From NCBI GenBank assembly GCA_947089425.1, contig CAMUKG010000008.1, forward strand, positions 22,464-86,463: a stretch of DNA of 64,000 nucleotides, given 5' to 3'. Source of the stretch: an uncultured Clostridia bacterium. GTDB taxonomy: Bacteria; Bacillota; Clostridia; Christensenellales; Pumilibacteraceae. The notes below the pieces were generated by a model. It did no database searches. It saw nothing but the letters and a program-made list of their open reading frames with translations, and was not told where the DNA came from. Made by a program: the position numbers and the translations under genes. This document shows positions 18,198 through 25,534 of the stretch, in pieces. Position 1 is the first letter of the stretch, and each line of letters opens with the position of its first letter.

Positions 18198-20642
18198 ATG
18201 GAAAATACAAAATTGCTTTCAAGCTGTTGGAGCGTTAGAAACGAAACGCACGGAGAATATGCGGCGCATGTTCCCGGCGACATTACAAACGATTTATTTT
18301 TGTGCGGCAAAATTCCAGACCCGCTTTTCGGCGTAAATTTTAAAGAGCTCGGTTTTATTCTCGATTCCGACTGGGAATATAATTGCGCGTTTACAATTTC
18401 GGATTCCGAATTTTCGTCGGAGCGGCTCGAACTTCGTTTCGAAGGCGTCGACACGTTTTCGGAAATTTTCTTAAACGGAAAACTCGTGGGCGCAACAGAC
18501 AATATGTATTTGCGTTACGATTTCGATATTAAAAAATACGCAAAGCGCGGCGACAACGTTCTTTCGGTGAAAATGCGTTCGCCTTATAAGGTTTACAATT
18601 CGCGAAAGAACGAAAAATACATGTCAATTTTTCACCCCAACCGTATATTTTTCAGAAAGCCTTCGTGCCATTTTATGTGGGACTGGGCGCCCGACTTTCC
18701 GGGCTACGGAATATATAAAAACGTATATTTGGTTAGCGGCGACAGCGATAATATTCTCGACGCCGAAATAACGTGCGACGCTTCGGGTAACGCCACGTTT
18801 ATAACTCTACTTGACGAAAAGTTTAAAGAAAAGCCGCGAGATTACTCGCTTTGCTTGCGTCTAAGTAAGCGCCCGAACTGCGATTGCAAAGAGCATTATG
18901 AATTGGAGACAAAAGTCGGCGGTCAGTTCGTGTTGCAAAACGTTACCGTAGAAAATGCGGAACTTTGGTGGCCTAACGGATACGGCGAAGCTAACTTATA
19001 CGGTTATTCGCTCGAATTGAAGCGCGACGGAAAGCTCGTTTCGCATAAGAGCGGTAAAATAGGGTTTCGCACAATTAAAATAAAGGAAGAGCCGCTCGAC
19101 TCCGATTCGCTTTCTTTCGCGTTGAACGTGAACGGCGTAAATATTTTTTGCAAGGGGTCGAATTGGGTGCCTGCAAGCAATATGACGGGAACGGTAACCG
19201 ACGAAACTTACGAGCACCTTATAAAGTCGGCTAACGAGGCTAACTATAATCTTTTGCGAGTGTGGGGCGGAGGAATTTACGAGAGCGAAAAGTTTTACGA
19301 CCTTTGCGACGAACTCGGAATTATGGTGTGGCAAGATTTTATGTTCGCTTGCTCCGATTTGCCCGACGACATTCCCGAATTCAGAAAGACTGTTTATAAA
19401 GAAGCCGACATGCAATTGCGTCGGCTTCGTAACCGCCCTTGCGTTGCGGTGTGGTGCGGCGGAAATGAACGCCGCAAATTCCTAGACTGCAAGGGCCCTC
19501 AATACGGCGAATATATTTGGGAAGTGTTGCTTCGCGGGTTACATAATAAGCTTACGCGCAATTCCGAGTATGTGCCAAACAGTCCGCACAGTCGCACCGA
19601 TATAGACATGGACTATTCTTCGGGCGATTTGCATACTTCGTGCTACGACCCCGCGCTTATAGACGACCGTATTCCATCTTTTCGCGAATATCTTGCCAAA
19701 AACAAAAGCCCGTTCACAACCGAATGCGCAATTTTGGGACCTTGCCGCATTCGCAGTTTAAAAAAATTTATTCCCGCCGACAAACTTTGGCCTGTTAACG
19801 AGGTTTGGCACGAACACTTTATGTTAAATCCTTACGCTTGCGTTCCCGAAGAAACTTTCATAACCAAAGAATTCAGGTTGGCGGAAGCTCTGTTCGGAAT
19901 TACGGAAACATTGCCGCAATTCGTGAAAAAAGCCATGTGCGTTCATTCCGAAATCATGCGTTCGGAAATCGAATACGCTCGCGCAAGCGAAAGGTGCAAC
20001 GGCATTTTAAATTGGATGTATAACGACATTTGGGGATGCGGAACTTGGTCGGTTATCGATTTTTACGGCGAGAAAAAGCCGGTGTTTTACTCGCAAAAAT
20101 CGGCGTTCAAGCCCGTGCACGTTTTCTTTTGGTTCGACGGCGAAAAAACGAATTTAAGCGTGGCTAACGATTTGCGCCGCGATTTAAAATTAACCCTCGA
20201 ATACGGTCAATCGAGTCTTCGCGGAGAAACGCGCCGAAAAAACAAAAGCAACATAGTCGTAAAAGCTAATTCGGTGTACACGGAGTTCGGCGTAAATATC
20301 GATAAAGACGTTAAAAACGGCTATTTGAGCGCGCAAATTTCGGGCGACGTTTCAGACAAGAGCGTATATTTTTATAACTTGTGGAAAGATTTGCCGTTCG
20401 AAACGAATTTAACCGTTAAGGTCGAACGTAAAAGCGAAAACGAGCTAACCGTTTTTATTAAAGCGAACGAGTTTGCTCGCACTGTGTTTATAGACGTGCC
20501 TTACGGCGTCAAAGTTGTGCTTGACGACAATTACTTCGATATGGAAAAGGGCGACGAGCGCGCGATTACCGTCAGCGCCGATTTGCCGCTTGCCGAGAAA
20601 GATATAACCGTCAAAACTTTTGCCGACGAATGGAACGAGTAA
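18198..20642 (+). CDS. Glycoside hydrolase family 2, beta-mannosidase-like
   Basis: An 814-residue cytoplasmic enzyme. A sugar-binding jelly roll (residues 1-170, HVPGDITNDLF, MWDWAPDFPGYGIYKNV) and Ig-like domains precede the barrel (about 290-600). WVPASNMTG, NLLRVWGGGIYESEKFYDLCDELGIMVWQD and VWCGGNE (acid/base Glu424) match beta-mannosidases. The nucleophile is Glu509 in FTTECAILGP. AAGGAG lies unusually far (about 16 bases) before the ATG, so the start may be a little off. Expected reaction: release of beta-mannose from the non-reducing end. The pairing with GH3 suggests a mannose- and glucose-containing glycan. Confidence 0.9.
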   Translation: MENTKLLSSCWSVRNETHGEYAAHVPGDITNDLFLCGKIPDPLFGVNFKELGFILDSDWEYNCAFTISDSEFSSERLELRFEGVDTFSEIFLNGKLVGATDNMYLRYDFDIKKYAKRGDNVLSVKMRSPYKVYNSRKNEKYMSIFHPNRIFFRKPSCHFMWDWAPDFPGYGIYKNVYLVSGDSDNILDAEITCDASGNATFITLLDEKFKEKPRDYSLCLRLSKRPNCDCKEHYELETKVGGQFVLQNVTVENAELWWPNGYGEANLYGYSLELKRDGKLVSHKSGKIGFRTIKIKEEPLDSDSLSFALNVNGVNIFCKGSNWVPASNMTGTVTDETYEHLIKSANEANYNLLRVWGGGIYESEKFYDLCDELGIMVWQDFMFACSDLPDDIPEFRKTVYKEADMQLRRLRNRPCVAVWCGGNERRKFLDCKGPQYGEYIWEVLLRGLHNKLTRNSEYVPNSPHSRTDIDMDYSSGDLHTSCYDPALIDDRIPSFREYLAKNKSPFTTECAILGPCRIRSLKKFIPADKLWPVNEVWHEHFMLNPYACVPEETFITKEFRLAEALFGITETLPQFVKKAMCVHSEIMRSEIEYARASERCNGILNWMYNDIWGCGTWSVIDFYGEKKPVFYSQKSAFKPVHVFFWFDGEKTNLSVANDLRRDLKLTLEYGQSSLRGETRRKNKSNIVVKANSVYTEFGVNIDKDVKNGYLSAQISGDVSDKSVYFYNLWKDLPFETNLTVKVERKSENELTVFIKANEFARTVFIDVPYGVKVVLDDNYFDMEKGDERAITVSADLPLAEKDITVKTFADEWNE

Positions 20643-20660
20643 ACGAGAGGAGAGGGCGCG

Positions 20661-21629
20661 TTGAATTCCCGAAACAAAATTTTGCTCGGATTCGATATAG
20701 GCGGCACGAAATGCGCCGTAAGCGTTGGAGAGTCGAACGGGGAACAAATTCGAATTTTAGGACGAGAGCAAACGGCAACCGAATTTTCGCCGCTCGCCAC
20801 TTTTGAAAAGCTTTCACCGCTTGCCGAAAAATTTTTGAACGAATACGAGTGCGAATGCGCGGGGATAAGTTGCGGCGGTCCGCTCGATTCGGCGGCGGGA
20901 AAAATTCTCGCTCCGCCCAATCTGCGCGGTTGGCACGGTTTTAATATTGCGGACTACGTTCGCGAGCGTTTCGGGTTGTGCGCAAGGCTTGAAAACGACG
21001 CCAACGCTTGCGCTCTCGCCGAGTGGAGGTACGGCGCGGGAAGAGGCTCTCGTAACATGGTTTTTCTCACTTTCGGCACGGGATTGGGCGCGGGGCTTGT
21101 GCTCGGCGGAAAGCTCTACGGCGGCGCAAACGGCAACGCGGGCGAAGTCGGGCACATAAGACTCAAAAAAAAAGGACCTCTCGGCTACGGAAAGAACGGT
21201 TCGTTCGAGGGATTTTGCAGCGGCGGAGGCATAGCGCGTCTTGCCGAACTCATGGGATGGCGCGAACGCGAGACCCCCGAATGCGTGCTCTCGGCGGGAG
21301 GATATAAAAATATAACCTCAAAGCTTTTGTGCGACGCGGCGGAAAACGGTTCGCGATTTGCTATAAAGGTTTTTAAAAAAAGCGGAGAGATGTTGGGTAA
21401 AGGATTGAGCATAATAATAGACCTAATTAACCCCGAAATTATTGTGCTCGGCGGCGTGTATATGCGAGCACGAAAGTTTCTCGAATCCGCCATGCGCAAG
21501 GCGCTCGCGCAAGAAGCGCTCGATTGCAGTGCTCGCGTATGTGAAATTTTGCCCGCAGCGCTCGGCGAGAACGTGGGCGACTACGCCGCGCTGTCGGTAG
21601 CGGAAGCTTTTAGTTCGGGAGAACTGTAA
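20661..21629 (+). CDS. ROK-family sugar kinase lacking the usual zinc cysteines
   Basis: A 322-residue protein starting at TTG 20661, with AGGAG eight bases upstream. It has the ATP phosphate loop LGFDIGGTKCAV, the catalytic region LENDANACALAEW and the hinge FGTGLGAGLVLGGKLYGG. In classic ROK kinases the GH...CxCGxxGCxE segment binds zinc; here it reads VGHIRLKKKGPLGYGKNGSFEG with the cysteines gone and the final Glu kept. It lacks the N-terminal winged helix of ROK repressors, so it is a kinase. It probably phosphorylates the hexose freed by the GH enzymes, for example mannose or glucose. Confidence 0.85.
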   Translation: MNSRNKILLGFDIGGTKCAVSVGESNGEQIRILGREQTATEFSPLATFEKLSPLAEKFLNEYECECAGISCGGPLDSAAGKILAPPNLRGWHGFNIADYVRERFGLCARLENDANACALAEWRYGAGRGSRNMVFLTFGTGLGAGLVLGGKLYGGANGNAGEVGHIRLKKKGPLGYGKNGSFEGFCSGGGIARLAELMGWRERETPECVLSAGGYKNITSKLLCDAAENGSRFAIKVFKKSGEMLGKGLSIIIDLINPEIIVLGGVYMRARKFLESAMRKALAQEALDCSARVCEILPAALGENVGDYAALSVAEAFSSGEL

Positions 21630-21679
21630 CCGAATTTTATTGTTAAAAAACAATTTGCGACAAGAGGCGCTCTAATAAA

Positions 21680-22321
21680 ATGAAAGACGAAACGAGAAAC
21701 ATATTGCATACAACAGTTGAAAAACATGCTCTTTTGAAATCGGTTAAATCCGAAATTGCGGCGGCGTTCGAAATGCTTTGCGAGTGCTTTAAAAGCGGCA
21801 AACGACTTTATTTGTGCGGCAACGGCGGAAGCGCCGCCGATTGCGAGCACATAGCGGGAGAACTATTAAAAAGCTTTCGCAAAAAACGCGCTTTACCGCG
21901 AGAATTCGTGTCGGCGCTATCTTGCTACGGCGAAGACGGCGCCTTTCTTGCGCGCGTGCTCGAAGGCGGTTTGCCCGTAGTATCGCTTTGCGGACACGCG
22001 GCTTTTTCCACCGCTTTCGGTAACGACAAAAGTCCCGAGTCGGTTTTTGCGCAACAGGTGTCCGTTTTTGGGAATTGCGGCGACGTTTTGCTTACGATTT
22101 CCACTTCGGGCAATTCGCGCAACTGCGTGCTTGCGGCTGTGACGGCAAAAGCTAAGGGGATGAGAGTGTTGTTTCTCGGCGGCGGCAACGGTGGAAAATT
22201 GAAAAACATAGCCGACGCGATTGTGCTTGTGCCCGAATCCGAAACTTACTCCGTTCAAGAACTGCATTTGCCGGTGTATCATTGTTTATGCGCTATGCTT
22301 GAAAATGATTTTTTCGATTGA
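21680..22321 (+). CDS. SIS-domain phosphosugar isomerase, GmhA-like
   Basis: A 213-residue protein close in length and pattern to sedoheptulose-7-phosphate isomerase: LYLCGNGGSAADCEHIAGEL (about 39-58), SALSCYGED, GNDKSPESVFAQQV, GDVLLTISTSGNSRN and a C-terminal VQELHLPVYHCLCAMLE. These are the sugar-phosphate-binding serine loops of the SIS fold. No other heptose genes are nearby. Its position right after the ROK kinase suggests it isomerises the kinase product (aldose to ketose phosphate) or an amino-sugar phosphate, rather than feeding heptose synthesis. That is inference. It is the last gene of the glycan run. Confidence 0.82.
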   Translation: MKDETRNILHTTVEKHALLKSVKSEIAAAFEMLCECFKSGKRLYLCGNGGSAADCEHIAGELLKSFRKKRALPREFVSALSCYGEDGAFLARVLEGGLPVVSLCGHAAFSTAFGNDKSPESVFAQQVSVFGNCGDVLLTISTSGNSRNCVLAAVTAKAKGMRVLFLGGGNGGKLKNIADAIVLVPESETYSVQELHLPVYHCLCAMLENDFFD

Positions 22322-22347
22322 AGTTTTTTTTAAGGTTTTCCGACAAA

Positions 22348-22393
22348 GTGAGCGACGGTTCCGCTTACGTTTGCCATGAGAATTTTTTGGCAA
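22348..22393 (+). terminator. Two adjacent hairpins after the glycan operon
   Basis: GTGAGCG (22348-22354) pairs with CGCTTAC (22362-22368), and TTGCCA (22371-22376) pairs with TGGCAA (22388-22393). The last is followed by GAAAATTTT, a poor U-tract. They may terminate the operon weakly before the promoter cluster. Confidence 0.45.
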
Positions 22394-22421
22394 GAAAATT
22401 TTACAAACTGCATCGAATCGC

Positions 22422-22449
22422 TTGCGGGGGGGGGTAAATATGATATAAT
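22422..22449 (+). promoter_or_regulatory. Promoter with a nine-G tract in its spacer (phase-variation candidate 1)
   Basis: TTGCGG (22422-22427) and an excellent extended -10, TGATATAAT (22441-22449), are 16 bases apart. G9 (22426-22434) forms the end of the -35 and the start of the spacer. It points toward the lipid operon. Confidence 0.6.
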
Positions 22450-22577
22450 ACTCTAAGCCTAAATAATTGTGGTCTTAGGGTATTTATATTACGTTCCCCG
22501 TAACCGTATTATTGAGTTTTACTTTTTGGGGAGGATAGGTATAATTTTATTATTACGAATATGTAAGGGGAATACGT
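22450..22577 (+). other. AT-rich leader between tandem promoters
   Basis: No coding frame is seen. CTAAGCC and GGTCTTAG form a small hairpin just after the first promoter. A further TATAAT (22540-22545) has a weak TTTACT 16 bases upstream. CGTTCCCC near 22493 can face GGGGAATACG near 22567. It could be a structured untranslated leader; its function is unknown. Confidence 0.4.
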
Positions 22578-22607
22578 TTGACCGAACTTTCCCTAATTTG
22601 ATATAAT
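22578..22607 (+). promoter_or_regulatory. Second tandem promoter of the lipid operon
   Basis: TTGACC (22578-22583), an 18-base spacer and TATAAT (22602-22607) with TG one base before it (extended -10). Confidence 0.6.
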
Positions 22608-22642
22608 TATGTTAAAAAGACGAATAAAAAAACAAAGCGGCA

Positions 22643-22671
22643 TTGACAGTTTGATTAAAGTGTGATATAAT
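22643..22671 (+). promoter_or_regulatory. Third, consensus promoter of the lipid operon
   Basis: TTGACA (22643-22648), exactly 17 bases, then TATAAT (22666-22671), with an extended TGA. This is a consensus housekeeping promoter. Transcription would start near 22678, 35 bases before the chosen ATG at 22713. Confidence 0.85.
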
Positions 22672-22712
22672 TAAAAGCGGTGTGCGGCGCATTCATCGGG
22701 AGTGAAAGACAA

Positions 22713-23927
22713 ATGAAACGTAAATTGGCCAAAGGAGCAAAAAAGCAGATAATCAATTTGATTATACTTTTGGCGCTCGTTGCGATTACTTTGGTTATTT
22801 TGTTTCTAAGCAATCGAGAACTCGACTTCGTAAGCATTAGAGATTTTTTGCGCGACAGTAATCCGATATTTCTTGTAGTCGCGTTTGCGTGTATGCTCGG
22901 CTATATACTGTTCGAAGCGTTAAGTTTGCACGTTATAAGCAGAGCTTTCGGACATAAATGCAAGTTTCGCAAGTCGGTGGTTTATTCCGCCGCCGACGTT
23001 TATTACTCGGCAATTACGCCGAGCGCGGCAGGAGGACAACCGGCATCGGCTTATTACATGGTTCAAGACGGCATGAGCGCGGGAACGGCTACGTTTTCGC
23101 TCGTGTTTAATCTTATAGCGTATACGGGCGCGATTATTGTGCTCGGCGCCGTAGCGTTCGCTATTCGACCGGCAATGTTTTTGCAGTTCCGTTTTTTGGT
23201 TAAATTTCTTATTATTCTCGGAATAGCGGTGCAGTTTTTATTGCTTACTTTTTTTACGGCTTGCATGTTTTGCCATAGGGCGGTGTTAAAATGCGGGAAC
23301 GCTTTTATCACGTTTTTCAAGAAAATCAAAATTGTAAAAAAAGAAGAAAAATGGCGCGATAAGCTTACGGGCGCTGTGGAGAAATATAAGGGATGCCTTT
23401 CGGCGCTGCGCGAGCATAGAGCGCTTTTCGTCATTGTGTTGCTGTTCAATATTATGCAACGCGCGTCGCAAATTCTCATAACATGTTTTGTTTGCAAATC
23501 GGTAAGCAACGAAACTTCGTTTCTCATGATTTTTGCAATGCAAGCGTTCGTTACGCTCGGCTATAATTCCGTTCCTCTTCCCGGCGGAGTGGGCGCGTTC
23601 GAATATATGTATTTAAACGTTTATTGCGTTTGCTTCGAAGATTCTTTCATTATAGCGGCTATGATGGTTACGCGCACAATATCCTACTATATAAGTTTGC
23701 TCATTTCGGGAGCGATTACCCTTGCCGAGCACGGTAGGTTAGTGCGGCGAAAGAAAACCGAAACGAGCGAAATAGAGCCGAGCGGAGAATTTGCGTTTGC
23801 GGCGGAACAAGACGGCGTGTGCGAAAATAATGCGGATACGGATAAATTATTTGAAAAAGAACAGGTTGCCGAGCAATCCGATTTAAAAGTGGAAAACGAC
23901 GAAGAATTGCGCGAGAAAGAACTGTGA
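22713..23927 (+). CDS. Flippase-like LPG-synthase transmembrane-domain protein (UPF0104 family)
   Basis: A 404-residue integral membrane protein with about eight hydrophobic segments spanning residues 12-340. ATSAAGGQPASAYYMVQDG-like and LPGGVGAFEYMYLNVY motifs are those of the LPG_synthase_TM/AglD family. A GTG at 22680 would extend the frame, but it lies at the expected transcription start, so ATG 22713 with GGGAGTG upstream is preferred. The C-terminal synthetase domain of full MprF is absent; instead there is a charged tail (345-404). Relatives flip lipid-linked products across the membrane. Lying 7 bases before pssA, it probably moves an aminophospholipid or glycolipid. Confidence 0.85.
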   Translation: MKRKLAKGAKKQIINLIILLALVAITLVILFLSNRELDFVSIRDFLRDSNPIFLVVAFACMLGYILFEALSLHVISRAFGHKCKFRKSVVYSAADVYYSAITPSAAGGQPASAYYMVQDGMSAGTATFSLVFNLIAYTGAIIVLGAVAFAIRPAMFLQFRFLVKFLIILGIAVQFLLLTFFTACMFCHRAVLKCGNAFITFFKKIKIVKKEEKWRDKLTGAVEKYKGCLSALREHRALFVIVLLFNIMQRASQILITCFVCKSVSNETSFLMIFAMQAFVTLGYNSVPLPGGVGAFEYMYLNVYCVCFEDSFIIAAMMVTRTISYYISLLISGAITLAEHGRLVRRKKTETSEIEPSGEFAFAAEQDGVCENNADTDKLFEKEQVAEQSDLKVENDEELREKEL

Positions 23928-23934
23928 GGAACGA

Positions 23935-24654
23935 ATGATGAACAGCAAGAAATTACTCGGACAGTATCACTACGGAGTGATACTTACATATTTATCGGTG
24001 CTGTCGGCGGTTGTTGGAATTTGCTTTTCCGCCGTGCACCATACTTGGGTGGGCGTTATTTGCTTGCTTGTGTCGGGAGTGTGCGACGCGTTCGACGGCA
24101 CCGTAGCCAAAACGCGAAAGAACCGTGCGCTCGAAGAACGAATATTCGGAGAGCAAATCGATTCGCTTTCCGACTTAATAGCGTTCGGCGTTGCGCCCGC
24201 AATGCTCGGATTCGGCATGGGAATGGATAGGTGGTATTATGTTCCCGTGTTCGCGCTTTTCGTGCTGTGCGCGCTCATTCGTTTGGCGCACTTCAACGTG
24301 TCGGAGGAAATTCGCCGTAACGAAGAAATCGCGGGGGGGGGTGCTCCTCGAAAATATTACGAGGGCTTGCCCGTAACGAGCGCCGCGATAGCGTATCCGA
24401 TTTTTTGGATGGTGGCAAGCTTTTTTTGGCATTCTCACAAATATTATTTTATATCGGGAATAATAATGGCGGCGGGGCTCGTTCTTTTGGCTGTGCTGTT
24501 TGTGCTCCGTTTCCGCATCGTAAAATTGAAAACGAGAGGTATTTTGATTGCCATAGGCATAGTGGCTGTTTTGCTTTTAACTCTAATGTTATTAAAAGGA
24601 CTTTATTTTAAACAGGTGCGACCTCCTCACCGTCGCGACATTCCGTTTTTATGA
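23935..24654 (+). CDS. pssA: CDP-diacylglycerol-serine O-phosphatidyltransferase with an internal G9 tract
   Basis: A 239-residue membrane enzyme making phosphatidylserine from CDP-diacylglycerol and serine. The CDP-alcohol phosphotransferase motif is present with its acidic residues: D51, D54-G55, A58, G72, D76 and D80 in DAFDGTVAKT...FGEQIDSLSD. Hydrophobic segments flank it. The psd gene overlaps its stop by ATGA, so the pair converts CDP-DAG to phosphatidylethanolamine. Bases 24333-24341 are nine consecutive G encoding part of Ala133-Gly-Gly-Gly136. Loss of one G would read into a stop at 24376. Gain of one would run in another frame to 24611. As given, the frame is intact (ON). Confidence 0.9.
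   Translation: MMNSKKLLGQYHYGVILTYLSVLSAVVGICFSAVHHTWVGVICLLVSGVCDAFDGTVAKTRKNRALEERIFGEQIDSLSDLIAFGVAPAMLGFGMGMDRWYYVPVFALFVLCALIRLAHFNVSEEIRRNEEIAGGGAPRKYYEGLPVTSAAIAYPIFWMVASFFWHSHKYYFISGIIMAAGLVLLAVLFVLRFRIVKLKTRGILIAIGIVAVLLLTLMLLKGLYFKQVRPPHRRDIPFL
24333..24341 (+). repeat. G9 homopolymer inside pssA (contingency-locus candidate)
   Basis: Nine G in a row in the middle of the coding sequence, in a genome segment where other runs of G or C rarely exceed five. Slippage by one base changes the reading frame. Same length as the three promoter tracts. Confidence 0.9.
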
Positions 24655-25502
24655 GAGAAAAATATAAAGAACCTACGCCGCCCAAAAGCTTGCGGTTTTT
24701 ATACCGTAGCAAATTAGGCGCGCCGCTTTTGCGCATATTATCGGGTATGACTATATCCAAAATTGTGGGAAAATATCTTGACGGCAAGTTTTCACGCCGC
24801 AGAATTAAAAAGTACGTTAAAAAGAATTCAATAGACATGTCGCAATACGAGAGCGAAGATTACCGCAGTTTTAACGCTTTTTTCACCCGAAAAATACGCC
24901 CCGAACTCCGTCCTTTCGCGACAGAGCCCGAAGCATTCGTTTCGCCGTGCGACGCGAAACTGTCGCTTTACAAGCTGAACCCCGATTGTTCGTTTGAAAT
25001 AAAAGGGTTTCGCTATACGACGGAAACTCTCTTGAAAAATCCGACGCTTGCGAAAAAATACGAAGGCGGCTACTGTTTTGTGTTTAGGCTTGCCGTTTCC
25101 GATTATCACAGATATTTTTATATAGACGACTGCGAAAAGGAAAACAACGTTTTCATTAAGGGGCGGCTTCACACCGTGCAACCCGTAGCGCTTGAAAAGA
25201 GGCGAGTTTTCACCGAAAACTGCCGCGAATACACGGTTATGCACACAGAGAACTTCGGAGACGTAACGCAGGTGGAAATAGGAGCTATGATGGTGGGGCG
25301 GATAGTGAACAATCACGGCGCGGGAAGACACATGCGAGGAGAGGAAAAAGGCAGATTTGAATTCGGAGGCTCCACCATAGCTTTGCTTGTGGAACACGAC
25401 AAAGTTGTTCCCGATTCCGAATTTATGCAAAACACTTCCGACGGCTACGAGACCGCAGTGCTTTGCGGCGAAAGAATAGGAACAAAATTTATAGTTGATT
25501 AG
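24651..25502 (+). CDS. psd: Phosphatidylserine decarboxylase proenzyme
   Basis: A 283-residue protein that decarboxylates phosphatidylserine to phosphatidylethanolamine at the membrane. The pyruvoyl-forming motif is FEFGGST (237-242), with Ser241 expected to become the pyruvoyl group after self-cleavage. SPCDAKLS (98-105), VSDYHRYF (149-156) and the late His-rich NNHGAGRHMRGEEKGRF complete the family pattern. It overlaps pssA by four bases (ATGA), so its translation is probably coupled to pssA, and a frameshift in the pssA G-tract should reduce it. A bidirectional terminator follows. Confidence 0.93.
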   Translation: MREKYKEPTPPKSLRFLYRSKLGAPLLRILSGMTISKIVGKYLDGKFSRRRIKKYVKKNSIDMSQYESEDYRSFNAFFTRKIRPELRPFATEPEAFVSPCDAKLSLYKLNPDCSFEIKGFRYTTETLLKNPTLAKKYEGGYCFVFRLAVSDYHRYFYIDDCEKENNVFIKGRLHTVQPVALEKRRVFTENCREYTVMHTENFGDVTQVEIGAMMVGRIVNNHGAGRHMRGEEKGRFEFGGSTIALLVEHDKVVPDSEFMQNTSDGYETAVLCGERIGTKFIVD

Positions 25503-25534
25503 AGTTAAAAAGAGCCTTGCGGCTCTTTTTAACT
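25503..25534. terminator. Bidirectional terminator between psd and the LTA-synthase gene
   Basis: AGTTAAAAAGAGCC and GGCTCTTTTTAACT form a perfect 14-bp stem around TTGC, giving a U-run on both strands. The stop of the minus-strand gene (25529-25531) lies within it. Confidence 0.92.

Noticed and set aside
22680..22712. GTG 22680 as start of the LPG-TM-family gene
   Set aside because: It falls at the predicted transcription start of the consensus promoter and has no ribosome site; ATG 22713 has one and starts just before the first helix.
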